In this document: piece by piece, positions 26,479 through 34,994 of the stretch
Numbering within the stretch: the stretch's first letter is position 1
How the letters are laid out: every line of letters begins with the position of its first letter
Assembly: GCA_965603355.1 (NCBI GenBank)
Contig: CBFDCQ010000020.1
Location: forward strand, 1-44,959
Direction of reading: 5' to 3'
Length of the DNA stretch: 44,959 bases
Origin: CBFDCQ01 sp965603355
GTDB taxonomy: Bacteria > Hydrogenedentota > CAZGCA01 > CBFDCQ01
The notes under the pieces: generated by a model
What the model was told of the DNA's origin: nothing
Databases searched by the model: none
Seen by the model: only the letters and a program-made list of their open reading frames with translations
Made by a program: the position numbers and the translations under genes

Positions 26479-28719
26479 ATGCTGAAGACTTGCCCTGCAA
26501 GGATTGTGGCGTCGGCGATAATGCTGATCTCCCTTGCGGTATTGACAGCGCTTCCCTCCGATTCTGTCGAGGAATACGCCGGGAGTCCGCGTAACGGCGG
26601 CATCGAGACAGTTACGGTTGACAGCCAACCGATCGACTTCGACAAGCTGCTATTTGTCAAACGCTACACTTACCAATCAAGCCATTTCTATACCGATTTC
26701 ATAGACGGTTGCCATTACTTCGGGGGTAATCTCTGCATACTCTCATTGAAGGACGGAACCGTGACCGAACTTGTACCGTCGATGAAACACGGCATCTTCG
26801 GCCGGTATGATCTGTCTTTCGACGGCAAGCGCGCGGTGTTCGGCTGGAAAGAGAAAACCGGCAAAGGATTCCGCATTTACGAGGTGGGCATAGACGGCAC
26901 AGGTCTGCGCCAACTTACTTTCGACCCGCCTGACGAGCAGGAGCGCGTTAAGAAGTACGACAATTCCCATCGAGGAGGTACCGCCGAGAGATACTTCCAT
27001 CACACCGATGACATGCACCCGTGTTACCTGCCCGACGGCGGTATCTGCTTCATCTCCACTCGCTGTCAGTACGACATTCTCTGCGATGGCGGGATCCTGA
27101 CGACAGCTGTCCTGTACCGGATGGACGGTGACGGCAAGAACATGGAGAAGCTCACCAACAGCTCGGTAAGCGAGTTCTCCCCAAGCATGATGCCTGATGG
27201 ACGGATTCTGTATACGCGGTGGGAATACGTGGATAAGGGTTCCCTGTGCGTCAAGGCTCTGTGGGCTGTACGCCCGGACGGGAGCGGTTCGACGGAGATC
27301 TTCGGCAACAACCATAACCTTCCACCTTCCTTCCTCCACGGGCGGGCCATTCCTGACAAACAGAACATGTTCGTTTGCCTTGGCACACCGCACTTCCCGC
27401 AGGGCGGCGTCGGACCGGTCATTCGCGTTGACACCAACTACGACATTCGTACGCGCAAGCCTATGACTTACATCACGCCCGATGTGGACATACGCGGCGG
27501 CGTTATAGGGGGCGAAGGGGGCTGGGATTTTTGGAACGGCAGCAAGTGGATTGGGGATAGGAACGGCACGAGCGGGCGACTCTACATGGACCCGTATCCG
27601 CTGAGTGAAAGCCGGTTTCTGGTCTCCTGCAAGTACGATCCCAAGAAACGCTGGAACGATACAAAAGCCTGGGGTTTATACCTGCTGAACGACAAGGGCG
27701 ACCACAAGCTGATTTACGACGATCCGGAAATATCGTGCTGGCAGCCGATGCCGCTCAGGTCTCGTCCCAAACCGCCGGTTCTGCATCCGTATGCTCGCGA
27801 CACGAAACTGGCGGCGCAGAATCGGGCAGCATGCGTGGTGACGGACATCTATCGCGGTATGGAGAACGTTGAGCGCGGCTCGATCAAGTACATACGCATT
27901 AACGAGCAGGTACCGCGCCCGTGGATAACCGGTCACGTAAGCGACAGCTACGCAGTTGCGCAACGTGCCCACATGGGGTTGAAGGTGCAGCATGGTATCG
28001 TCCCGGTTGAGGCCGACGGTTCCGCGTACTTCACGGTTCCTGCTGACAAGAACATCTTTTTCCAGGCGCTCGACGAGGATTTCATCGAGGTTCAGCGAGA
28101 GAGGACTTATGTGAACTACCGGCCCGGCGAGGTACGCTCTTGTGTCGGCTGCCACGAGAAGCCCAAGGATCCGCCATCCAATATTAGCGATTCCAATACG
28201 ACCATGGCCCTGCGACGTGCGGCCAGCGAGTCGGGACCCCAACCCGGCGAGGTCACCGGCGCCCGAGTACTGCACTATCCGACCGACGTTCAGCCAATTC
28301 TCGATAAGCACTGCATAAGCTGCCACGGTGGCGAGGAACCCGCAGCGCGCTTGGATCTCACCGGCGAGATGACAGATTCCTTCAGCCGATCTTACGAGAA
28401 CCTGCTCAGCAGGAGGCGGGGGCTGATGAAGAACCTCGACGAGGATACGCTGCTGTTTGCCGAATATATGCCTCCCTACAGCCTGGGCTCCCACGCCAGC
28501 AAGCTGATAACAATGATCCGCGAAGGGCACAATGACGTGGAGCTCTCACGCGAGGAAATGATTAGGCTGACCACCTGGGTGGACTCCAACGCGCAGTATT
28601 ACGGTTCTTATTACGGTTGGAAGAGTCTGGATCAAAGGAACGAGCCTAATTTCCGGCCGGTTCCGACGTTCGCCGAGGCGGTCAGCATGACCCCGTCGAT
28701 GGCAGATAAGGGCATGTAA
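26479..28719 (+). CDS. HzsA-related dihaem propeller protein, copy 2
   Basis: Predicted 746-residue exported paralogue of copy 1, with the same plan: signal peptide, beta-propeller with DKLLFVKRYTYQSSH and HHTDDMHPC, and two haem-c motifs, Cys555-Val-Gly-Cys-His559 and Cys612-Ile-Ser-Cys-His616. The spacing between the two haem motifs is 57 residues here and 58 in copy 1, so the haem geometry is conserved. The second motif sits in DVQPILDKHCISCHGGEEPA, the pattern of planctomycete-type cytochrome c domains. It has its own promoter and is followed after 11 bases by copy 3, so the two are surely cotranscribed. Electron partner and substrate are unknown. Confidence 0.86.
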   Translation: MLKTCPARIVASAIMLISLAVLTALPSDSVEEYAGSPRNGGIETVTVDSQPIDFDKLLFVKRYTYQSSHFYTDFIDGCHYFGGNLCILSLKDGTVTELVPSMKHGIFGRYDLSFDGKRAVFGWKEKTGKGFRIYEVGIDGTGLRQLTFDPPDEQERVKKYDNSHRGGTAERYFHHTDDMHPCYLPDGGICFISTRCQYDILCDGGILTTAVLYRMDGDGKNMEKLTNSSVSEFSPSMMPDGRILYTRWEYVDKGSLCVKALWAVRPDGSGSTEIFGNNHNLPPSFLHGRAIPDKQNMFVCLGTPHFPQGGVGPVIRVDTNYDIRTRKPMTYITPDVDIRGGVIGGEGGWDFWNGSKWIGDRNGTSGRLYMDPYPLSESRFLVSCKYDPKKRWNDTKAWGLYLLNDKGDHKLIYDDPEISCWQPMPLRSRPKPPVLHPYARDTKLAAQNRAACVVTDIYRGMENVERGSIKYIRINEQVPRPWITGHVSDSYAVAQRAHMGLKVQHGIVPVEADGSAYFTVPADKNIFFQALDEDFIEVQRERTYVNYRPGEVRSCVGCHEKPKDPPSNISDSNTTMALRRAASESGPQPGEVTGARVLHYPTDVQPILDKHCISCHGGEEPAARLDLTGEMTDSFSRSYENLLSRRRGLMKNLDEDTLLFAEYMPPYSLGSHASKLITMIREGHNDVELSREEMIRLTTWVDSNAQYYGSYYGWKSLDQRNEPNFRPVPTFAEAVSMTPSMADKGM

Positions 28720-28730
28720 CGGGAATCTTT

Positions 28731-31700
28731 ATGGGAATAGCAATGGTGAAAAGAACGATTATTGCCGTGACATTGTTGGCTCTCATTCAACTCTTTGTTG
28801 GGGCTGTAGAGGCTCCTCCGTATTACGTTACGAAGAGCACGTGGCAGGACACCATGCGTGCATCGAGGGAGGAACTTTTGCGACTCGAGCAGGCCGGTGA
28901 GATGGGTATGCCACTGCCGGACCTGGGGACCGGTGACTTCACAATTATGGCCTGGATGAAAACGGAGGCCGAAACCGGCGCGATCGTCACGAAAGCGGCT
29001 CCGAGAAGAGGGAGGCGGGACAGGGATCGTTCTGCATCGGAGCGCCAACCACAGAATAAGGCGTTGTACCTCAACGACGGGGCGCCGGTATACGAGATCA
29101 GTTCCGTCGGGATGTTTGCCTCGGAGACGCGGGTCAGCAATGGTCGATGGCATCATGTCACCCTTACCGGAAATGATCCTCTGGAGTTTTATGTGGACGG
29201 TAGGCTGAGAAATACAGATCGAATCGGAACATCAGGAGACGTCAAGCCCGATGACCCGAGCCACGTTGTTGCCGTCGGCCTGGGTTTACGAGGCTTCGAG
29301 CGCGCCCGGCGCGGCTTCGACGGCGACATGGACGAGGTGCGCATTTATGGCCGGAGACTATCCGCTGAGGAAATCAAGACGGTCTACAAGAAGGCGGAGG
29401 AGTTCGGCAGTGCTCTTGCCGGGTGGTGGAGCTTCGAGGAGGAAGGCGTGGACTCATCCGGCAACGAGAACAATGGGCGCGTGTTCCGTGGGGAGGAAAC
29501 CACTGGCAGGATAGGAAAAGCGCTTAGGCTGACCGGCAGGGGCGGTATGATACTGCCTCAATCACGCGGCGCCATACTGCGCGAGGAGCTGTGGGATCTT
29601 GTCTCCGGTGATTTCACCGACGAGCGGTCCAGAAAAGAAATGGGCCGGGAGAGAGAAGATGGCATATGGTCAGGCGACTGGAAGGCGGGCGACCTGAAAG
29701 AACTGGCCGGCAAATACGCCAAGGCTGTGCGTGATACCGGCGGACTACCTGAGAGGGCTGCGAGGCTTGTGTCGACGGTCAGCGGCACCGGCGACCTCCA
29801 GGAAGTGCGTGACGTCTATCATATCTCGATCCTTAACGAGACTGTGTTAGCGGATCTGCCCGCAAGGGTCAACTCGACGCGCCCGGCGATAGCCCACCTT
29901 GCGCAGGAGTATGGGCAGGAGTACCCCAGGCGCGATGAGTATCTCACGCGCATCGAGGGATTCGAGGAGCAACTGGCTCGGTTGGAGAAAGGCCTCGTCG
30001 ATCCCGACACGGTCAAGGAACTGAACAAGGATTTCCGGCAATTCCAGCGTGATGCGCTGATTGCCGACAATCCGTTGATGGAGTTTGACAAACTGCTATT
30101 CGTGAAACGTTACACGTATCAGTCCAGCCACTATTACACCGACTTCATTGATGGCTGCGAGCATCCCGGCGGCAACCTCTGCATACTTGACCTCAGGGAC
30201 GGCACGGTGACCGACCTTCTCCCGTCAATGAGCCACGGGATTTTCGGGCGATACGATTTGTCCTTCGACGGAACACGCGTTGTGTTCGACTGGAAGGAAT
30301 CGCAAGAGAAGGGTTTCCGCATCTACGAAGTCGGCGTAGACGGTACGGGGCTTCGGCAGCTGACGTTTCCGCCGCCTGACGAGCAGGAGCGCATCAAGAA
30401 GTACGACAACAGGTTTACCGGCGCCTGGAGAGGACTCTACAACCACCATACGGACGATATGCATCCCTGCTACCTGCCGGACGGTGGGATATGTTTCACG
30501 TCGACGCGGTGCGAGTACGGCACCCTGTGCGATGCCCCTGACGTTCTTGCAACGGCCGTGCTGTACCGCATCGACGGGGACGGCAGCAACATGGCCAAAC
30601 TCACTAACAGCGCCGTCAGCGAATTCGGGCCGGTCCTGATGGAGGATGGCAGGATATTGTACTCGCGGTGGGAGTACGTCGATAAGGGGCAGATCGGAGT
30701 CAAGTGCCTCTGGGTGATGCGTCCGGACGGCAGCGGCACAGCGGAAATTTTCGGCAACGATATTGCCTTGCCCCCTGTGTTCATACACGCGCGACCGATT
30801 CCGGGGCATAATGATATGTTTGTGTCCATGGGCACGCCGCATTTTCCACAATCGGGTGTCGGCACGGTCATTCGTCTAGACATCAACCGCCCGATCCGCA
30901 CGCGGGAGCCAATGACGTACATCACTCCGCATATTGACATTCGGGCCGAAGGAGGATTCCACCATAGAGAGGGCGATGGATGGGTAAGGAACCCGAACGG
31001 CCCGCTTTACATGGATCCGTACCCTCTGAGTGAGAAGTTCTTCATGGTCGCGCATAACCCGGATAAACCGTGGAATGACGTGAGGGCATACGGGCTGTAC
31101 ATGATCGACGAGTTCGGCAACCACGTGCTGATCTATAAAGATCCGGAGTTCTCGAGCTGGCAGCCGATGCCGCTCCGGCCGCGCCGACGGCCCCCGGTGA
31201 TACCCTCGGTGCTTCCGGAGGAAATCGCGGAGAAACAGGCTGTCGTTGTGATGACCGATGTCTATGAGGGACTCCAGGGTGTCGAGCGTGGAACGGTTAA
31301 GTACCTGCGCATAATGGAACAGGTGCCGCGCCCGTGGGACGCCCGGCGCTTCTGGGCTCAGGAGAGCGGCCACACAGAGCTTGTCAGCATGGGCCCCGTT
31401 CTCGGTCTCAAGGCCATGCACGGGATTGTCCCCGTGTACGAGGATGGCTCGGCCCATTTTGTAGTGCCGCCCGACAGGAACATCTACTTCCAGGCGTTGG
31501 ACGAGAACTTTATGGAGATCCAGCGGCAGCGAACGTACATCAACTACCGCGCTGGCGAGCGGCGCTCGTGCATCGGCTGTCATGAGTACCGCCAACTGGC
31601 GCCCGGGAACAAGTCCATAATGGCGTTGAACTACCCGCCGTCCCAGCCCGAGGCGCAACCCGGCGAGACCGCGCCTCGCGTTATACACTTTGCCAGCGAC

Positions 31701-32144
31701 GTTCAGCCGGTCCTGGACAAGCACTGCATTGACTGCCACAGCCGGGACGAGCCGGCTGGAGGTCTGGCATTGACCGGCGAGATGACCGATATGTACAGTC
31801 GCTCCTATGAAAACATTCTGATGCGGGACCTTGTGGTGACAACCGATGAGGGCTCTGATTTTGAAGGCACGGAGCCGGTGGCCCCGCGCACTATAGGCTC
31901 CCACGCGAGCAGGTTTATCACCGTTCTGTTGGAAGGACACGAAGGTGTGGCGCTTTCGCGCGAGGAGATGATCAGGTTGACCACGTGGGTAGACGCAAAT
32001 GCACAGTATTACGGCACGTACTACGGCAGGAAAAACGTTGAGTACGAGGGCCACCCGAATTTCCGGCCGGTCCCGACATTCGCCGAGGCCGTCAGTACCG
32101 AGACCTCTTACGTGGACGAGTATTTGAGTCCCCAGGACCGATAA
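28731..32144 (+). CDS. LamG-like domain fused to HzsA-related dihaem protein, copy 3
   Basis: Predicted 1137-residue exported fusion. After a signal peptide (VKRTIIAVTLLALIQLF) comes a LamG/concanavalin-type jellyroll (about 50-225) with GDFTIMAWMKT, RWHHVTLTG, EFYVDGRL and MDEVRIYGR, then a second partial unit near WWSFEEEG. A charged helical linker (about 280-445) leads to a complete HzsA-related module (about 450-1137) with DKLLFVKRYTYQSSH and haem motifs Cys947-Ile-Gly-Cys-His951 and Cys999-Ile-Asp-Cys-His1003. LamG domains often bind glycans or proteins, so this copy may tether the redox module to a substrate or cell surface. ATG 28743 is an alternative start. It lies 11 bases after copy 2. 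Confidence 0.86.
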   Translation: MGIAMVKRTIIAVTLLALIQLFVGAVEAPPYYVTKSTWQDTMRASREELLRLEQAGEMGMPLPDLGTGDFTIMAWMKTEAETGAIVTKAAPRRGRRDRDRSASERQPQNKALYLNDGAPVYEISSVGMFASETRVSNGRWHHVTLTGNDPLEFYVDGRLRNTDRIGTSGDVKPDDPSHVVAVGLGLRGFERARRGFDGDMDEVRIYGRRLSAEEIKTVYKKAEEFGSALAGWWSFEEEGVDSSGNENNGRVFRGEETTGRIGKALRLTGRGGMILPQSRGAILREELWDLVSGDFTDERSRKEMGREREDGIWSGDWKAGDLKELAGKYAKAVRDTGGLPERAARLVSTVSGTGDLQEVRDVYHISILNETVLADLPARVNSTRPAIAHLAQEYGQEYPRRDEYLTRIEGFEEQLARLEKGLVDPDTVKELNKDFRQFQRDALIADNPLMEFDKLLFVKRYTYQSSHYYTDFIDGCEHPGGNLCILDLRDGTVTDLLPSMSHGIFGRYDLSFDGTRVVFDWKESQEKGFRIYEVGVDGTGLRQLTFPPPDEQERIKKYDNRFTGAWRGLYNHHTDDMHPCYLPDGGICFTSTRCEYGTLCDAPDVLATAVLYRIDGDGSNMAKLTNSAVSEFGPVLMEDGRILYSRWEYVDKGQIGVKCLWVMRPDGSGTAEIFGNDIALPPVFIHARPIPGHNDMFVSMGTPHFPQSGVGTVIRLDINRPIRTREPMTYITPHIDIRAEGGFHHREGDGWVRNPNGPLYMDPYPLSEKFFMVAHNPDKPWNDVRAYGLYMIDEFGNHVLIYKDPEFSSWQPMPLRPRRRPPVIPSVLPEEIAEKQAVVVMTDVYEGLQGVERGTVKYLRIMEQVPRPWDARRFWAQESGHTELVSMGPVLGLKAMHGIVPVYEDGSAHFVVPPDRNIYFQALDENFMEIQRQRTYINYRAGERRSCIGCHEYRQLAPGNKSIMALNYPPSQPEAQPGETAPRVIHFASDVQPVLDKHCIDCHSRDEPAGGLALTGEMTDMYSRSYENILMRDLVVTTDEGSDFEGTEPVAPRTIGSHASRFITVLLEGHEGVALSREEMIRLTTWVDANAQYYGTYYGRKNVEYEGHPNFRPVPTFAEAVSTETSYVDEYLSPQDR

Positions 32145-32191
32145 TAGCGCGTACCACAGTGCGCGAGCAGGAATAGCGTACGAAACATTTC

Positions 32192-32239
32192 TTGCCGATA
32201 ACGAGCAGGATATGCTACATTGAGGTTCCAGCAGGAACC
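32192..32239 (+). promoter_or_regulatory. Putative promoter and leader hairpin of the cupin gene
   Basis: TTGCCG (32192-32197), an 18-base spacer and an extended -10, TGC-TACATT (to 32221), lie before the hairpin GGTTCC-AGCA-GGAACC (32224-32239). A GC-rich stem region, CCCGCG...CGCGGG, follows near 32248-32272. Confidence 0.4.
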
Positions 32240-32326
32240 GTAGCCCCCGCGGCGGGTAATCACCGCGCGCGGGAGCGCATAGTCGGGTAGGGGTAGTCTT
32301 AAGAACACCGTAAGAAAGGGTAGAGG

Positions 32327-33019
32327 ATGAGAAACGCAAAAAAACGGAAAGCAACATTGGCAGTTGGCATGGTCACGGCGCTGGTTCTTGTCTGTCTCCC
32401 GTTGATGCAGGGCTGTAGCACGCTTTGCTGCGGGAAACGGTCGAGCATAGTCTTCGACAACGAGTATTTCTACAACTCAGACGGTACCTTTGACCCTGAA
32501 AGGGCCAAAGACGGGTACATAGCGCTCATGAAATACCATGGATACCCCGTATTCGATGGACTACGGGAAAAACTATGGGTTTCCGATTACGGTACCGGGC
32601 AGTTCGCCAAACTGGGACTTGGCGCGTACGGGTTCATAAACGACGAAGATGGTTGGTACATGGGGCAGGACATGTACCTGCTGCCAAATCAGATGCTGCC
32701 CGAGCACTACCACTTGGACACAGAAAAAGGTTCAGCCAAGATGGAAGGCTGGCACGTCCGTCACGGCATCTCGTACGTTTACGGCGAGGGCGAGCCTACC
32801 AGGAACATGAAAGCTGTTGTTCCCAAATGCCATATGAACGGTACCGTTTCGGTGAGCCACGAGACGATTCTGCGCGTCGGCGAAACGGCAACGCTGAACA
32901 GGGCAACGGCACGGCACTGGCAGTTCGGTGGCCCCGAAGGCGCAATCGTCAGCGAATACGCGACCTTTCACGACAACGACGGTGTCAAACATTCTGACCC
33001 GAAGCTGGTTTTCCCGTAG
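32327..33019 (+). CDS. Lipoprotein cupin resembling D-lyxose isomerase
   Basis: Predicted 230-residue cupin. The sequence around PEHYHLDTEKGSAKMEGW and the end GGPEGAIVSEYATF with HSDP follows the pattern of the D-lyxose isomerase family, sugar isomerases with one metal per cupin barrel. The four expected metal ligands are present as His127, His129, Glu140 and His197. What is odd is the N-terminus: a basic stretch, a hydrophobic core and LMQGC ending at Cys30 make a good lipobox, so the protein should be a lipoprotein outside the cytoplasm, unlike known sugar isomerases, which are cytoplasmic. It lies between the HzsA-related genes and a dihaem peroxidase gene. It may be a sugar-binding or oxidative cupin and not an isomerase. 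Confidence 0.75.
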   Translation: MRNAKKRKATLAVGMVTALVLVCLPLMQGCSTLCCGKRSSIVFDNEYFYNSDGTFDPERAKDGYIALMKYHGYPVFDGLREKLWVSDYGTGQFAKLGLGAYGFINDEDGWYMGQDMYLLPNQMLPEHYHLDTEKGSAKMEGWHVRHGISYVYGEGEPTRNMKAVVPKCHMNGTVSVSHETILRVGETATLNRATARHWQFGGPEGAIVSEYATFHDNDGVKHSDPKLVFP

Positions 33020-33086
33020 CAAGAGGTGCATCATTCAGAAGAGTTTCTCGGAAACTCAACAATAGTATGAGGTGGAGTGTGGTCAT

Positions 33087-34931
33087 ATGAAAAAGCTGGC
33101 AACCTCAATGTGTTTGTGTCTGGCGATTATGGGGTCGGTGAGCGGCGCCCTCGGACAGGAGTATCTGTCTCCTCTGGCTTTGGCTGCGGACAAGGGCGGC
33201 AACAATCTCTACGTTGCGGAGTTCACGGCCAATCAGGTGGCGGTATTCGACATCGCTGAGGGTAAGGTCACGAAGGTGATTTCCCTGCCGGACGGCCCGA
33301 CCGGGCTAGCGCTCTCGCCGGATGAAGCGTATCTCTATGCGACCTGCGCCTCTCCGGCAGGCAGCGTGGAGCTCGTGGACTTGAAGCAGGGAACCGTTAC
33401 CGGGTCCGTTTCCGTGGGGCACACGCCAGCCGCCCCTGTTGTCAGCCCCGACGGCAACAGTTTGTACGTATGTAACAGGTTCGACAACAACGTCTCGGTG
33501 ATCGATCTTGCCGCTCGGAAGGAGACAACGCGGATTCCTGTGTTGCGTGAACCGGTGGCGGCGGCGATCACGCCGAACGGCAAACTGCTGTTCGTGGCCA
33601 ACCTACTGCCTGCCGGCGCTGCGGACGCCGGTTACACGGCGGCGGCTGTCTCGGTCATCGATACCGGTGCGAACAAGGTAACCGCGAACATCCAACTGCC
33701 CAACGGCAGCATGTCATTGCGCGGCGTCTGCGTTTCGCCTGATGGTCGATACGCGTACGTCACGCACGCTCTTGCCCGTTACCAGCTTCCGACGACGCAG
33801 CTCGAGCGCGGTTGGATGAACACCAACGCGTTAAGCGTCATTGAGGTCGCCTCGCAGACGCTCGTCAACACGGTCCTGCTCGACGATATTGACCTGGGAG
33901 GGGCAAACCCGTGGGGCGTTGTTTGCACACCTGACGGCGAGTACATATGTGTCGTTCACGCCGGGACGCACGAGCTCAGCGTGATTGACCGGCACGCTCT
34001 TCACGAAAAGCTCGCCGAGGCGGCGGAAGGACGGAAGTCCTCGGAGAGCCTGAACGCCATGTCCTACCCTGATGACGTCCCCAACGATCTGGCGTTTTTA
34101 GTAGGACTGCGGCGGAGGATAAGGCTGACCGGAAACGGTCCGCGTTCCCTGGTTATCGTCGGCACGAAGGCGTATGCAGGCGAGTATTTCACGGATAGCC
34201 TGGGCGTCGCGGACATTTACCGTGAAACCTCGACGGAAGTGCTGTCTATTGTGCTGGGATCCGAGAAGGACATGTCGGTTGTGCGGAGGGGCGAGATGTT
34301 GTTCAACGACGCTACGATGTGCTTTCAGCATTGGCAGAGCTGCGCGACATGCCATCCCGGTGAGGGACGTCCCGATGCACTCAACTGGGACCTTCTTAAC
34401 GATGGAATGGGCAACCCAAAGAACACGAAGAGTCTGCTTTTGTCGCACAAGACGCCACCGGCTATGGTATCGGGCGTACGTGACGGCGCTGAGACCGCCG
34501 TGCGCGCCGGGATAAAGTTCATTCAGTTCGTTGTGCGTCCGGAAGAGGATGCTGCCGCCATCGACGAGTATCTCAAGTCGCTCGAACCGGTTTCGAGCCC
34601 CCATCTCGTGGACGGCAAGCTGAGCGAGTCCGCCGAGCGCGGGAAGGCGGTATTTGAGAAGGCTCAGTGCGTGTCATGTCATCCTGCTCCCCTATACACC
34701 GACTTGAAAGCATATAGCGTGGGGACGGGCAAAGACAGAGATGAGGATCGCGAGTTTGACACGCCGACTCTGGTGGAAATGTGGCGGACCGGGCCGTATC
34801 TTTATGACGGGCGTGCAGTGACTCTGAAGGAGGTTCTCACCAAGTACAACGTGGGTGATGAGCACGGAAGTACCTCCGCTCTGTCCGAGCAGGAGATTAG
34901 TGACTTGGCCGAGTTCGTTCTGTCTCAGTGA
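33087..34931 (+). CDS. Beta-propeller fused to dihaem cytochrome c peroxidase/MauG-like domain
   Basis: Predicted 614-residue exported fusion. The start at 33087 follows GAGGTGGAG and gives a signal peptide of about 24 residues. Residues 25-330 form a YVTN/NHL-like propeller with repeated strands such as NNLYVAEFTANQVAVFD and GRYAYVTHAL. The C-terminal part has two haem-c motifs, Cys419-Ala-Thr-Cys-His423 and Cys528-Val-Ser-Cys-His532, in the context of dihaem peroxidases and MauG-like oxidases (CATCHPGEGRPDALNWD, TPTLVEMWRTGPYLYDG). Such enzymes reduce peroxide or oxidise proteins. It lies after the cupin lipoprotein, in the same direction as the HzsA-related genes, and could be their electron partner (inferred). 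A small hairpin, GAGTTTC-TCG-GAAACTC, lies at 33041-33057. Confidence 0.88.
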   Translation: MKKLATSMCLCLAIMGSVSGALGQEYLSPLALAADKGGNNLYVAEFTANQVAVFDIAEGKVTKVISLPDGPTGLALSPDEAYLYATCASPAGSVELVDLKQGTVTGSVSVGHTPAAPVVSPDGNSLYVCNRFDNNVSVIDLAARKETTRIPVLREPVAAAITPNGKLLFVANLLPAGAADAGYTAAAVSVIDTGANKVTANIQLPNGSMSLRGVCVSPDGRYAYVTHALARYQLPTTQLERGWMNTNALSVIEVASQTLVNTVLLDDIDLGGANPWGVVCTPDGEYICVVHAGTHELSVIDRHALHEKLAEAAEGRKSSESLNAMSYPDDVPNDLAFLVGLRRRIRLTGNGPRSLVIVGTKAYAGEYFTDSLGVADIYRETSTEVLSIVLGSEKDMSVVRRGEMLFNDATMCFQHWQSCATCHPGEGRPDALNWDLLNDGMGNPKNTKSLLLSHKTPPAMVSGVRDGAETAVRAGIKFIQFVVRPEEDAAAIDEYLKSLEPVSSPHLVDGKLSESAERGKAVFEKAQCVSCHPAPLYTDLKAYSVGTGKDRDEDREFDTPTLVEMWRTGPYLYDGRAVTLKEVLTKYNVGDEHGSTSALSEQEISDLAEFVLSQ

Positions 34932-34994
34932 ACGTCTCGGCTTTGATGACAACCCGGGGGACAATGAAGCATAACCAAGAAACAAGGTAGTGAA

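Noticed and set aside
24074..32144. True hydrazine synthase (anammox metabolism)
   Set aside because: No HzsB or HzsC-like partner is present, the haem motifs are only 52-58 residues apart and lie at the C-terminus, and the surroundings are carbohydrate genes. Only family-level relatedness is claimed.
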